DNA of 64,000 nucleotides, from contig SCHM01000001.1 of the NCBI GenBank assembly GCA_004123355.1, positions 744,001-808,000 of the forward strand, read 5' to 3'. The position numbers were made by a program, and so were the translations under genes. Below the pieces are notes generated by a model. The model searched no databases. It was not told the origin of the DNA and saw nothing but the letters and a program-made list of their open reading frames with translations. Below are positions 1 through 12,086 of the stretch, in pieces (within the stretch, counting starts at the first letter, position 1; each line of letters begins with the position of its first letter). Origin of the DNA: Amphirosellinia nigrospora. Its lineage: Eukaryota; Ascomycota; Sordariomycetes; Xylariales; Xylariaceae.

Positions 1-3000
1 ACAGCTCCACATATTGTCTCCGCTGGCGATGACCGTCTTGTGAAGTTGTGGCGATTCAGTGAAACGAAGGCGTGGGAAGTCGATACATGCCGTGGCCATT
101 TCCAGAATGCTTCTGGATGTTTGTTTCACCCACATCAGGACTTGATTCTGTCTTGTGGTGAAGACAAGACAATCCGCGTGTGGGATTCCCAGAAACGCAC
201 CGCTGTCCAATCCTTCAAAAGAGAGAATGACCGATTCTGGGTTATCGCAGCCCATCCAGAGATAAATCTATTCGCTGCTGGACACGACAATGGCGTCATG
301 GTTTTCAAGCTGGAAAGAGAGCGCCCGGCATCTACAGTCCACCAAAGTACCCTTTTCTTCATCACGAAAGAGAAACATGTTCGCTCCTACGACTTCCAAA
401 AGAACGCTGAAAGCCCGACCCTGCTTTCATTGAAGCGCCTGGGAAGCGCCTGGGTTCCTCCTCGGACTCTATCATATAACCCTGCCGAACGCTCTGTTCT
501 CGTCACATCTCCTTCGGATGGCGGCTCGTACGAGCTTATTAATCTCCCTCGGGATGGCTCTGGTACCCTGGACGCGACTGATTCGAAGCGGGGACAGGGG
601 AACTCGGCTATTTTTGTTGCACGAAACCGATTTGCTGTTCTCAACACGTCAACTCAGACAGTAGATATCAAGGACCTATCAAATAATACTGCGCGATCTT
701 TCAAGCCACCAGTTGGCACAACTGACATCTACTTCGGTGGCACAGGGAATCTCCTGATTATAACCCCCACTGCTGTCCACCTGTACGATATTCAACAAAA
801 GAAAAGCATCGCTGAGCTAACTGTGAATGGCGTCAAATATGTTGTCTGGTCTAATGATGGCCTTCACGCGGCACTCCTTAGCAAGCACAATGTCACTATC
901 GTGACTAAGACTCTTGAGCAGGTTAGTACTCTGCACGAAACCATTCGCATCAAGAGCGCAACCTGGGATGACGCGGGTGTTCTTCTATACTCTACTCTGA
1001 ACCACATCAAATACACTCTGATGAATGGCGATAATGGTATTGTCAGAACACTCGACCAAACAGTGTACCTTGTCAAGGTCAAAGGCAGGAACGTGTACTG
1101 TCTGGACAGATCCGCCAAGCCCAAAGTCCTTCATATCGACCCCACTGAATACCGGTTCAAATTGTCTTTAGTCAAACGGAATTACGAAGAAATGTTGAAC
1201 ATCATTCGCACATCGAGCTTAGTTGGCCAGTCCATTATTTCGTATCTTCAGAAGAAGGGTTACCCCGAGATCGCTTTGCAATTTGTCCAAGACCCCTCAA
1301 CCCGATTCGAACTTGCTATAGAATGTGGGAACTTGGACGTTGCGGTTGAGATGGCTAAAGAACTAGACCGACCGAAGCTCTGGGCCAGGTTGGGAGCTGA
1401 GGCTCTAGCACACGGTAATCACCAGGTCGTTGAGATGGCCTACCAAAAACTGAAGCAGTTTGACAAGCTTTCATTCTTGTACCTATCAACAGGTGACCAT
1501 TCGAAATTAGCACGGATGGCCAAGATCGCCGAGCACCGGGGTGATTTCACAGCCAGGTTCCAGAATGCCCTTTATTTGAATGAAGTTGAGGATAGGATAC
1601 AGATGTTGAAAGAGGTTGATTTATGTGAGTGCGGACTTCGTCGGCATGAGATATGATGCTAACGAGTTTTCAGATCCCTTAGCATACATGACCGCCAAAG
1701 CACATGGCCTGGAAGATGAATGCCAATCCATATTAGAGGCGGCAGGAGTCACAGAAGACCAACTCACCCTACCAAAGCTTGGAGAAGCGCTCCCGACGCC
1801 GAAGCCGGTAGTGCCCACTTTCAAGGCAAACTGGCCTACGAAAGCCGCCTCACAATCTTTCTTCGAGAAAGCTCTTGCTGGTCAGTTGGAAGGCTTAAGT
1901 CTCGAGGATGAGCCGGCGGCTACCAATGAACTTGATGGTGGTGCCGTGGCTGAGGATGATGCTGCTACGAAGCGGGACGGTGCTATGGACGTGGACGATG
2001 AAGACGATGCAGCTGGCTGGGATATGGGCGACGATATTGTTCCCGAAGCCGATAGTGACTTTGTTAATGTCGAGAGCACAGATGCTGGTGGTGCCGGCAG
2101 TAGCGAGGCTGACTTATGGTCTCGAAACTCACCTATAGCGGCGGATCACGTCGCGGCTGGATCATTTGAGTCCGCTATGAACCTCCTTAACCGACAAGTG
2201 GGTGCGGTGAACTTTGCACCACTGAAACCTCGGTTTATGGAGATTTACTCGGCTACGAAAACATATCTACCAGCCTCTGCTGGCCTTCCGCCGCTTGTAA
2301 ACTATGTGCGTCGGAACACGGACGAGACGGATCTTAGGAAGGTTCTGCCCATCATCCCACGAGACCTCGAAAATCTTGCATCCAATGACCTGCAACAAGG
2401 TTACGACTCAATGCGTTCGAATAGACTTGAGGATGGTGTGAGAATTTTCCGAGGTATTCTTCATGCAATCCTAGCCAATGCTGTGTCAAGCGAGAGTGAG
2501 GTTGCCGAAGCCAAAAAATTAATCACCTCGGCCAGCGAGTACACAGTTGCGATGTCGATTGAGCTAGCCAGGAGAACATTAGGTGCTCCCGATGCTGTGA
2601 ACGGCAACCCCGATCTCCTCAAGCGTAGCCTGGAGCTCTCTGCATATTTCACCATTCCCAAGATTGAGGTTCCCCACCGGCAATTAGCGCTCCTGAATGC
2701 TATGAATCTGGCATTCCGAAGCAAGAACTTGAGTTCCGCCTTGAGCTTTGCCAACCGCATACTTGCGAATGGCGGCGCTGCTAGAATCGTAGAAAGCGTA
2801 AGTTACAGTCACTTCTCTACGTTATTTTTACCAATGAGTTCTAACATGAGCATTCGTAGGCCAAGAAAATGAAGGTGCAGTGCGAACGTAACCCACATGA
2901 CGCAGTGGAGATTGAATATGATCAGTTCGCCGAGTTCGATATCTGCGCAGCCAGCCACACGCCCATCTACAGCGGCACGGCGTATGAAGAATGTGCCTTT

Positions 3001-3102
3001 GATGGCTCCAAGTACCACTCCAAGTATAAGGGCACCGTCTGTGTCGTGTGCCAAGTATGCGAGGTGGGTAAGCACGGTAGCGGTCTGAGACTATTTGCGT
3101 AA
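1..3102 (+). CDS. COP1: Coatomer subunit alpha (alpha-COP), 5' partial
   Basis: This is the C-terminal ~996 residues of the alpha subunit of the COPI coat, which drives retrograde Golgi-to-ER vesicle traffic. The frame is open from base 1, so the first WD40 repeats lie outside the window. The visible part starts in the WD40 propeller (SAGDDRLVKLW, then GEDKTIRVWD), passes through the alpha-solenoid and an acidic linker near 1950-2070, and ends in the Cys-containing COPI C-terminal domain (CAASHTPIYSG, CVVCQVCEVG). Two introns fit consensus: 1625-1673 (GTGAGT, TGCTAAC branch point) and 2798-2859. Spliced exons of 1624+1124+243 nt sum to exactly 997 codons including the stop, so no frameshift is needed. 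Single-copy essential gene in fungi. It converges on RPN12. COP1 is the yeast RET1 synonym. Confidence 0.96.
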
Positions 3103-4100
3103 ATAGATAGAAACCCATCCTTTTTTAATCTCGAAAAAGAATCGAAGGGAACGTGGAAATGTCTTGATGAGAATGATAGGCTGGTTGATCAGTAAAAAGC
3201 CCAAATTTCCCGAGAAAGGGGAAAATGATAAAAAGGGGCACAGGCAACTTAGAGTCTGAATTGTGTTTTGACGTATTACCACCATGTGTGGACGTGTTAC
3301 GAAATAATGCCGTGCTTGTTCACTATCTACCTAGTCTAGAAGGATACGAATGGAGAGTTTAGACGGTTCGTCCAGTCTATGCTACTCATGCTTGCATGAG
3401 AGACGGGTAGATGCATTGTGTAACTATTTCGAGATGATGAGTTCATAACACATATCATATTGTATGGACAATTCACACAAAGTCCAAAGCATCAGGCACT
3501 AAATCCAGTACCATGGCTCAGCTATCTTAGCCCGTGACAAGAGGGGGACGGTTATTTTGCTCAGTCTGCGATCGTGTGTTGTACGGAGTGGACTACGATA
3601 AGACATGGATGGGAAGCTGAAAAGCTATCGAAGATTTCACAACGATAGGATAGCAAAGAAAGAAAAAAGTGATCTTGTGGCGAATTTGGAACCCGCAGCA
3701 ACAAACGGATGGATGATGGATGTGATTAATCAATTGACTGATTTCATGCATTTTTGCTCTATTTCTAAAGAACAAATCGTCATTTGCTGGGTTCCAACCT
3801 ATGGACGGATGCATCGATGAACCCCGTCCGATACACATATATGCAATAAGCCTGTCTACTCGGAGTCGCGGATTATTTGCTGCTGCTGTGGTGCCCACTA
3901 ATTTCCTCATACACTCTACTCCTGCTTTCCTTTCATTTTCAAGGAGACATCTGATCGCTGTCGTCTCCTAATTTGTTGGGCTAATACGCCTATTTCAGGC
4001 TAGGCAGAACCCTATCCTGAAGCTCCCGAGAGCGGAGCATAGATCGTGCACTCGCGTTACAGGAAACCGTACGTACACGCGAGAATTAGACGGCGTAGAC
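3103..4100. other. Intergenic, convergent 3' ends of alpha-COP and RPN12
   Basis: About 1 kb between two tail-to-tail genes. It should hold both 3' UTRs. I see no credible coding exon, RNA gene or repeat. Confidence 0.6.
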
Positions 4101-5028
4101 TTAGACAATGGTCTCTAGCTCCCGTGCGTATCCAAGTGTGTTCTCGATGACCATTTGGCTGAGATCCTTCTCATCGCCTCCGTCTTCGGCGCCCTCGGCG
4201 GTTGGGAAGAAGATCTGACCATCACGGATGACCCAGCCCCGGTGGCGCGCGAAGTCGACCACGGCACCCTCTGAGTCTAGGAAGAGGAGGGACTTGGTAC
4301 TGCTAAGTGGAAGCGATGGATATGCGGCCGCTGCTAGAGGCTATTTCGGAGCGGATTTGGGACGTAAGAATCTAAGGCGAAGGAAGTAAGGTTAGCTTGA
4401 ATGCCGTTTTCTTTTTCTCTCGAGTATACAGATAGATAGTCGGTAAGAAGAGATGTTCGCCTGTATGTAGAGAACTCACTTCAGAAAAGACACCGTATTC
4501 CTCGCTCGGGACCTCCCTGCTCTTCATAGCCTTCCAGACACGATCGTAACTGCCCTCCATCAACCACCTCTCAAGCTTGATCGGGTACCCGAGGTAGCGA
4601 TCACGCTCTATCCCCTCACTGCCGCGAGCCCGCGTGCTTAAGACCTCCAGCTCGGAGTGGAACTCGGCATAGCGACCCTGGGTCAGCAGGAGCAGTAGAT
4701 ACAGACCCGTCACCTTGTTCCGGTTCTCCTCTCCGCTATTACTAGAGCCGTCGGCATCGTCGGCGAGCTCGTAGAATGGCTGTAGCTGCGACACGTACCG
4801 TGTAAAGGCTTCGGCGTTCTTGGCCCGGATGCTAAACAATGCGCCGGCTTCGTATACTTCTCTCGCTAGGGTGATGTGTGAGGGCGGTGTGGAGGGGGAC
4901 GGTGTCACGGCTTTCAGCTGCAGGAGGGCGATCTTGGCTTTGGAGAGGAGCTTTGACGCCTCGTTATATGGAGCGTTCGGATGCGACTTGAGCTGCGAGA
5001 GGATCTGCTGGAGGGCGCGCTCGGCCAT
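4101..5028 (-). CDS. RPN12: 26S proteasome regulatory lid subunit RPN12 (frameshifted)
   Basis: Rpn12/PSMD8 is a PCI-family subunit of the 19S lid needed for lid-base assembly. Exon 1 is complement(4480..5028), starting MAERALQQILSQLKSHP and carrying the family motifs GLYLLLLLTQGRYAEFHSEL and LERWLMEGSYDRVWKA. An intron, complement(4372..4479), has GTGAGT and CCTTAG ends. Exon 2, complement(4101..4371), resumes with ILTSQIRSEIASS and ends FARHRGWVI...YARELETIV, the conserved tail. In exon 2 near 4330 the frame changes between IASSS and YPSLPLSSTKSLLFL. Two missing bases restore it and give 274 codons (273 residues), very near the length of yeast Rpn12. The rest is family-like, so I favour a sequence error over a pseudogene. 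Confidence 0.93.
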
Positions 5029-6824
5029 GGTGAGGGCGGATGGTGGTTGTGGTGGGGTGGATTAGGAGGAGCCTCGGACTGTGATGACGATGTTGGTAGT
5101 GGTGAGTGCGGGATGGGATTAGATAAAATGGTGCAGTAAGTTGTATTAATTGGTCGATCTCCTGTCCCCGCGGCTTGAGGTCCTCTGGGGTGCGGTTTCG
5201 TGCGTCGATTGGGAGGTAGCAGTGTTGGTGGTTGATTCCGCGTTACTGTAGTTGTTGAATTCGTCGTCAGAGGTATGGGCGTTGGTCTAAGGCATGGCCA
5301 GCAGGCTGAAAGGCTGACGCAGAAGAACAACTGGAGCTTGGCGTTGGGCCCGGCAGACCCATCCGATTGCCAGTCCGACGCCGGGTGCCTTTGCTGCTGG
5401 TGGCCCATGCTTTATCTACTTAAATGTGGCTAAGGTGGCGCCAGTATAGTAGCACCCCCACTGGTGCTCCGCTTGTTCATCTCAGTCCCTATTTCCGATT
5501 TAATCGTCTAAAGTTGGGTTCATCTGATATTTTAACAAGGTGAGACGAAAGTTTCATCTTCATATTGTTATCTTGTAGCCTCTATTGTCCATGTCATAAC
5601 ACACATATCCTATCGTAATCGTTCACGTGTAACTACTGTTGGGTATCATGACCAAAACATGTTCACACGACTACAAATCACCACGTGCAACAGCCCATTT
5701 CAGTGCTCCCTCGCACGGACGGACGCCAGTTTCTCTAAATTAGGTCCCAAGTCAATAGACTCCTATACGCTTAATTACGCTACTCTAACTTCGCTAGCGC
5801 GTAGGATGAAGAGAACCCTACCTCTCTGCGATCCTTCATTGTTCTTGGACAATTGAGCCACGTTCCTGCATCTGCCTGCATAACATATTGTTCCACGTTA
5901 AAATATCCTTGACAATGCAACCTGTCCCTTACTTACCCTATCTTATTGAAGCTACCTAGACATTTCGCAGGGTCTTCTATACGTATTTGTAGCGATCCAC
6001 CATGTGCAGGCTCTAGGTATGCATGCTAGCCGGCCGCCGGTTTAGTACTCAACTCAAAATAGCAACAGAATGTGGCTGTGAAACGTCCTCCGCGCCGCAG
6101 GAAGGTTCCCCTCCGAATACTCTTCCACCACAATTTTATCACAAGTTCACTAAACCCTATCGTAATGGCCATCAAACTGGGTAGAGTTGCCCAGTTAAGA
6201 TTTGAAATTTGAATATGTGTGATGTTAGTAAAGGAAGGGTGAGGTGGACTCAAGCAATCTCGTTAACGCTCGAATTCCTATGTATGCCTCGCGAAATTCC
6301 GCTTCAAGATAGTCGGTTTAGCCGCTTCGTTTCAGGTCTCATGTAAGAGCAGACAGATACAGAGCTTCAACGCATTAGTCCGTAAAGCTAGAGAAACGCC
6401 ACGAGAGGATTCAGACTAAACCAGTCTGCAGCGGACTACTATATGTTCAGCTTAGGCGCACAATGGGCGAATAGCCTCAAGGTCACCTGGATACAAAGGT
6501 TAGCAGGTTTAAGTCAGTACTAGAAAAACACACATGGTTGGTAGAGTTAAAAGAACTAACTAGCCGTGTGTTCTACCTTCCATTTTCTTGTCTATATGTG
6601 AGTTGCTTCCTTAGGTTCCTTTTGTTGCCATATATGCCTACCTCGGTCTCGCAGTCCTGCGAGACTAACTTCCAGATTAGATTTCGGGTATCTACACCTA
6701 CCACACCGTCACCCATACTTGCACCCTACCACTAACAATTGGCACTGGATTTAGAGCATTTCCTAACTCTTAACCTACCATCTATCATCAATTCGTGTCC
6801 CCCCTCCCTAGCTCGAAATCTCGT

Positions 6825-6924
6825 TATAAAGCCGGATAATATACCACTTTAAACGACCCGGCTGGAAGCTATCCCAAGATGACCATGTTAACGACTTCGC
6901 ACTCCGGAGCGGCTGTCAGTTCAG
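6825..6924 (+). promoter_or_regulatory. Possible TATA box plus short first exon
   Basis: TATAAA lies at 6825-6830. Beginning 49 nt further on, an ATG at 6879 opens a 46-nt stretch (MTMLTTSHSGAAVSS) that runs into a consensus GTAAGC donor at 6925. I could not find a convincing continuing exon in the next kilobase, so this could be a decayed gene, a transcribed non-coding locus, or chance. Confidence 0.2.
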
Positions 6925-8091
6925 GTAAGCGTTGTGCCCCCCTTGAACCTTAACCTTGATTCATCATATTCCATTTCGGCTTTCTCGGCTGGGCTCTTGG
7001 CGGGCGGTGACGTCTCTCTCCTTTCTCCACCTCTCAATATCAATCAAACTATCCCGTGGGCCGCGGGACTGCACCAATACTATGGCCTCGGGTCTTGGTA
7101 AAATCAAAGCCGGACCCCATGGCATCGGCCAACTCTTTGAGAACCACGGTCTATCATGGGAAACGCGAGTGGACTGTTCACTCCCGTCTTCCCCACGCAG
7201 TCCTCACATCGAATATATTACAACCAAGAAGTAGTCAATGCAACTTGAGGCAGACTGCCGTCATCGTTGTAGGCGCCTCGAAATTTGTCAGCAGAATACC
7301 GGGTTTACCTCGAAACGGCGAAAATTAGGAAGAGTCTGAAATTGTACCGAGCGAACATAGTCCTGTCATACGTCTTAGCGACAATATCGCATCGTACAGG
7401 TTGTCTATTTTTATCCGGGTTCAATGCGATGTTGAAGGAGATGATTGTGGCTTATACGGGTGCGTCACGAACTGCGTGTTCGAGTCGACAGCGAATGCGC
7501 GGCAGGGTCCTGTTTCCCCACATCGCCTAGCGCGCGCCCACTATACACTACTAGCCCCTCAGCAGGCTACACCACAAGGGCAGAACAAGGGCAAACAAGG
7601 GCATCTGTGCGGCTGTACACGTGTATGCTATCTCGCCCTGAGCCGTCCACTGGCATTGCTTTGGTATACACTAGACACCTCTGCTCTTGTGGCCGGATAT
7701 GGTACCTGTCGGCTACTGGTCCCTCGCACACAGATCCACCTGCCTGTACTAAGGGCCATGTAAGATGTACCCTTGCGTGCAAACCACTGCCACTACCGAA
7801 TTTGATATAAGACGGGTCTTAAGTTCTTGGTTCGGTTGAGTCAGGCATGTGTTAAAGGAAATCTCCCGTTCAGAGACTGAGACCCCGATATGAATGACCC
7901 TGTCCCTGACCGAACACGCGGGAAAGAGGTAGAAGAAACCTGAGACCTTGCAACTCCATTGCTCAACAACCATTTTCGTTATCCGCCCGACGGTGCATCA
8001 TCGTTACTACTAGTTGTCGCACCGATCCCTCTACATGCCTCGGAATACCTAAGCACTAGGACAGGCAAGGATACAAGTTCCCTAGCGACAT

Positions 8092-8141
8092 AGAAAAGAA
8101 GAAAGAAAGGAGTAGAAAGAGGGAGGGAGAGAGGAGAGAGA
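8092..8141. repeat. Purine-only (GA-rich) tract
   Basis: The + strand is almost pure A/G for about 50 bases (agaaagaaagg, gagggagggagaga). It sits about 250 bp before the start codon of the Skt5-like gene. Such polypurine tracts are common in fungal promoters; no function is claimed. Confidence 0.6.
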
Positions 8142-8391
8142 TCCGCTAGGCCCCGCGAATCGCAAAGAGCCCCGCCGCCACAGCCAACCAACTCCGCTTA
8201 CAACGCCCAACCACATGTGCAGGGAGGGAGTCAAGTCCTACGGAGTACATAATAACATAAAATACTACCGCTGCTGCTAGCCTGCATCTTGCTAGCTGCA
8301 CTCTAGCAAAGCAGAGCCGGCCTGCATTGGTCATTGGGCTGACAGCTGTTTCGTAACCCATGCAGGTCCTCAGGTTGACGATTCTTTAGAC

Positions 8392-11268
8392 ATGCCTCAA
8401 TTCGGAGCCACCTTCTACCCAGGCGGCGTGGATGACTACCTAATGCCCGAAGTATTAGCCCCCCCCCCAAAGGTGCGTTCCTCATTGTTTGTGTTGTATA
8501 AGACATTTCGACACCATCCTACTCTGATAAGGGATGCATGCCTTTTTGTTTGCACCTGCCGCTGCGACCCCAACAACACCATGGCCCCATGACAACGGTC
8601 GCGGCCTAGTCAGATAGTCGCGCGGCTAATAAGAGTAGGGTTATGCCAGAAGTCCCCGAAAACATGCAACAAGGCCTACAACGCATGGAACTGGAAGCGA
8701 GAGAAGTCGGCAGCACATCCGGAACCCGCCAATATCGCGAACCCTCGCTCTCCAACGTCATTAATACCCAAAGCGGCAATTACGGACAGCAATACCAACC
8801 CGGCAGAGCGAAACCCGCCGATTACAGCCCGCCTCCAACTTCAGCCCTTCCAAGAGCGCGACGTCAATAAACAATTCGAGAAGAGTCTCCAAGACATGAA
8901 CGACTTCCCCTCCTTCTCACCTTTCCCCAAGGTGACGGGGGAACATATACCCCCTAGCGATGAGGACAAGGAGACAGTCCTTGCTGATAGCAGGGAACAT
9001 GTCCTACATTCCAACGATCCGAAATGCAGATTTGCTGGGCTCGTGATGTGCTATCATTTGTAGAAATAGCCGCCGAGGCCGCTATGCGCGAAGTCGAAGC
9101 TACACGGAGTAGCAATGATCGCGAGCTGCCTGCTCGTCCAATTACCCCGAAAATTGAACATGAGTTGAAACTCGATGCCATTAATATCATAACATATTTG
9201 GCCGATCAGGGTCATCCGAAGCTTTATTCATACGGAGTAAGTGGGTAGAATTTGGGAAATTCGGCAAGCGTCAGGATAAGAAGGAGGCCTATAGTGGCTA
9301 CTTGAAGGCCTCACAACAAGGATGGGGTCGCGCTGACTATCGTCTCGGCATGCTCCTCGAGTATTCAAACGATATAGAAAAGGCTATGCGCCATTATCAG
9401 ACAGGCCTCGCCAAGAAGGACTCAGCAGCAGCTTACCGGTTAGGCATGCTTAACCTCTTTGGTCAGAAAGGTATGCCGAAAGACATGGCAAGAGGACTCG
9501 ATTTAATCCGCCAGGCTGCCGAGGGGTCGGACGAGGATGCGCCCCAGGGGGCCTTTGTCTACGGCATGCTAATAGGTAGAGATTTGCCCGATATCGTGGT
9601 TCCGAAGCTGTTTTACCCTATGATGTGGCGCGTGCTAGGCAATACATCGAGAAAGCTGCTATCTAGGCTTTGCTAAAGCGCAACTAAAGATGGGCCAGGC
9701 ATATGAATTATGCAGCTTGGGTGTGAGTTCATGCGGCCTATTCGCTACATTACTATGGCCTAGCGGCTCGTCAGGGCCAGCCTGAAGCTTGTTTGGTGTT
9801 AGTCGTTGGTTTTTTCGGCTACGAAAACGATTTCGCCAAGAATGAACAATTAGCATTCAAGTATGCGCAAATGGCGGCTAAAACCAAGCTGGCAACCGGG
9901 GAATTCGCCATGGGCTACTATCATGAGATTGGTATATCGGTCGAAAAAGACATAAGAGAAGCCCGTAGATGGTATGAACTGGCCGCTGAGCATGGGAATA
10001 GTGACGCAGTAGCACGATTGGAAAGCCTGTCACAGGCCAAGACGCTGTCTAAAGAAGATCACGAGACTTCAACGTTGACAAGAATCAAGTCAAAGCATGG
10101 CTCACAAAGGGGCCAGAGACCGGACCGATTCAAACAGGTAAAAAACTCCATGCCCACGGTGTCAGAAGCGCAAGGGTCGCCTAGGGTTTCTCCCCAACCA
10201 TCGCCCCGAGCGCAAGGCTTCGACCACGCCGAATATCCCGACCCATCTCGAACTAGTCCGGGCAGTAGAAAACCTGCTTTCACCGTAAATCTCGCCGAAC
10301 GGTCAAAATCTACGGCCCGTACCCCGAAGATGACAGACCAGCACCCCTCAATCTAAGTCGGCCTGCCACTGTCACATATCCTGAAGACGACACGGCAGGT
10401 TCAAGCCACAGCTAACCCCATTACAACCGGGTATCAGGCCTTCTTCAGGTCCAAAGCTGACCGACCGGGAAGTTCCTTCGGCATACGCACACAATCGCCA
10501 GCGGGACCAGGTGGCATGCGAACTCACCCGGGCCAGTATCCCATTCCACCGCCGGTGCAGATGCAAACTATGCTCGCCCCCAATCCACTGGATGGCAACC
10601 CAATTCCCTGGCGGTTATCGACAGCCGAGTCCAGGCCCTCGTCAACAAGACCTTCGCCCTCCTGGGGCCGATAGTAATCAACGACCGCTTTCCTCTCAGT
10701 ATGATCGCCCCGTCGGAGGTCTTCCAGCACAGCCTGGCCCGAACCGATTGTCCAAGATGGCGCCTGCCGGTAATGCCGGCCGAGGAGGGCCATTGCCACA
10801 ATCGGGCTATGGAAAGAGAGAATCTTCTCTTCCCACAGCTCATGCGCCCGGTCCACGCATGTCCGCCGGTCCGCCTGCCATGAGCGGAGGATATGGGCCC
10901 CGTGTTAGTTCAGTCCCAACTGGTGGTTTGCCCCAGGGCGGCCCGAGACCAGGCAGCAGCGGTCGCCCTGGCCCTGGACCTGGACCTGGTATGCCGCTGA
11001 AAGATGGACCCGTTATGATGGACCAAAGCATTCATTCAAGTACGCCACCCGCCCAGAGCCGGCCAAGCCCTGCGCCAAGTACACCAACTTCAACGGCTCC
11101 AGCCTCGCTCAAGCCCGTGAAAACAGGACCAGCTACTTTTGAAGCGATGGGCATCCCTCAAGCAAAGAAAGATGATGACTGCGTAGGTTTCCTTTTCCTT
11201 TACCCTATATTCCAAAAATTTGTAGTGCTATCAGTGATTGCTTACCACATTTTCAGGTCGTCATGTAA
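8392..11268 (+). CDS. Skt5/Chs4-like chitin synthase activator with Sel1 repeats (multiply frameshifted)
   Basis: Related to yeast Skt5/Chs4, which recruits and activates chitin synthase III at the membrane. A first exon (MPQFGATFYPGGVDDY) leads into an intron from about 8472 to 8650. Then come a Ser/Asn/Gln-rich region, the conserved block ICWARDVLSFVEIAAEAA near 9030, and a run of Sel1 (TPR-like) repeats such as GRADYRLGMLLEYSNDIEKA and GEFAMGYYHEIGISVEKDIR. A Pro/Gly/Ser-rich tail follows. A final intron, 11183-11256, splits the last codons so the protein ends ...DDDCVVM, a CAAX farnesylation motif. The frame breaks at least ten times (near 8470, 8845, 9021, 9221, 9603, 9662, 9720-9735, 10335, 10400, 10490, 10600), and nearly all breaks fit one or two missing bases. 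It is either a badly sequenced locus or a decaying gene. Confidence 0.85.
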
Positions 11269-12086
11269 TTTATGATCAAAAGATGAGTCATAAACAGTAG
11301 TGGCATTTCGAGCCGTCAATAGCTATATGTCAGAGGGAAAAGAACTCATATATCATGATACCAATTCCATCCCCTTCTTACAGTTCACGTGGAACTACGA
11401 AAGCGAAAGGGGGAGGAGATAGGACGTAGACTTAAGAGTATATTTGTAAACTGAATGTTGGAATGAAACAACTGAACGTTTTTGAGTCCCGGCAAATTGC
11501 ATGTGAGAGATTTTGTCGTCGGAGTTAGGAAAATGACGGACGTATAGCATAGAGCTACCTAGTCTGTACGTATCTACTGCATTAGACTTTGATATTGGAG
11601 GCTCGAGGTTGATTTCTTGGAAGAGAAGGGGCGGAATTGGGATCAAGAAATGAGTTCGAGTCTAGATAAGCACCGGTGTACCCAAAATATACTTCGTCGT
11701 TAATTTTTTAAGAATAAAAGTAAAGAGACATGAGTTATTTCTTTTGTCATACAGATGTCCGACCCCTCTTTAAGTCCGAGACATATGGAGGAGTGGTTTT
11801 AGTTATAATGGCCGTGCGTGATACGGACCTAGGCAGTAGACACTTGTTGTCACACGGGGGTTTATATCTATCCTCATGGACGTTATCTGGGTATGTACAG
11901 GAGTCTCTTTATCTGTGCACTTGTGCTTCGTGACCATAACAAACGGGGGTATTATCGGACAATTATAGGATTACTTAGGGACTCTTGTACCTAGTAATAC
12001 AAATCCATCATATCGAGTCTTTGAGTCTAAATAGAAGCGCGTATGACGATTGTGATGAGCCAGATGCGACAGAACAAAATTTTATC
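11269..12086. other. Intergenic, convergent 3' ends
   Basis: About 0.8 kb between the Skt5-like gene and the membrane-protein gene on the opposite strand. No coding exon, RNA or repeat recognised. Confidence 0.55.

Larger units (their letters stand above)
5029..8391. other. Long gene-poor intergenic region
   Basis: A 3.4 kb gap between the divergently transcribed RPN12 and Skt5-like genes. All ORFs are short and none is recognisable. It contains a purine-only tract around 8092-8141 and one possible orphan first exon at 6879-6924 with a TATA-like box, listed separately. No transposon ends, tRNA or rRNA were recognised. Confidence 0.55.

Noticed and set aside
4914-5408. 164-codon minus-strand ORF upstream of RPN12
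   Set aside because: It overlaps the RPN12 start region in another frame and is Pro/Ser-rich shadow sequence with no domain.
7401-7810. Two overlapping ~120-codon ORFs in the gene-poor gap
   Set aside because: They overlap each other in different frames, have no ATG context or family resemblance and no intron pattern.
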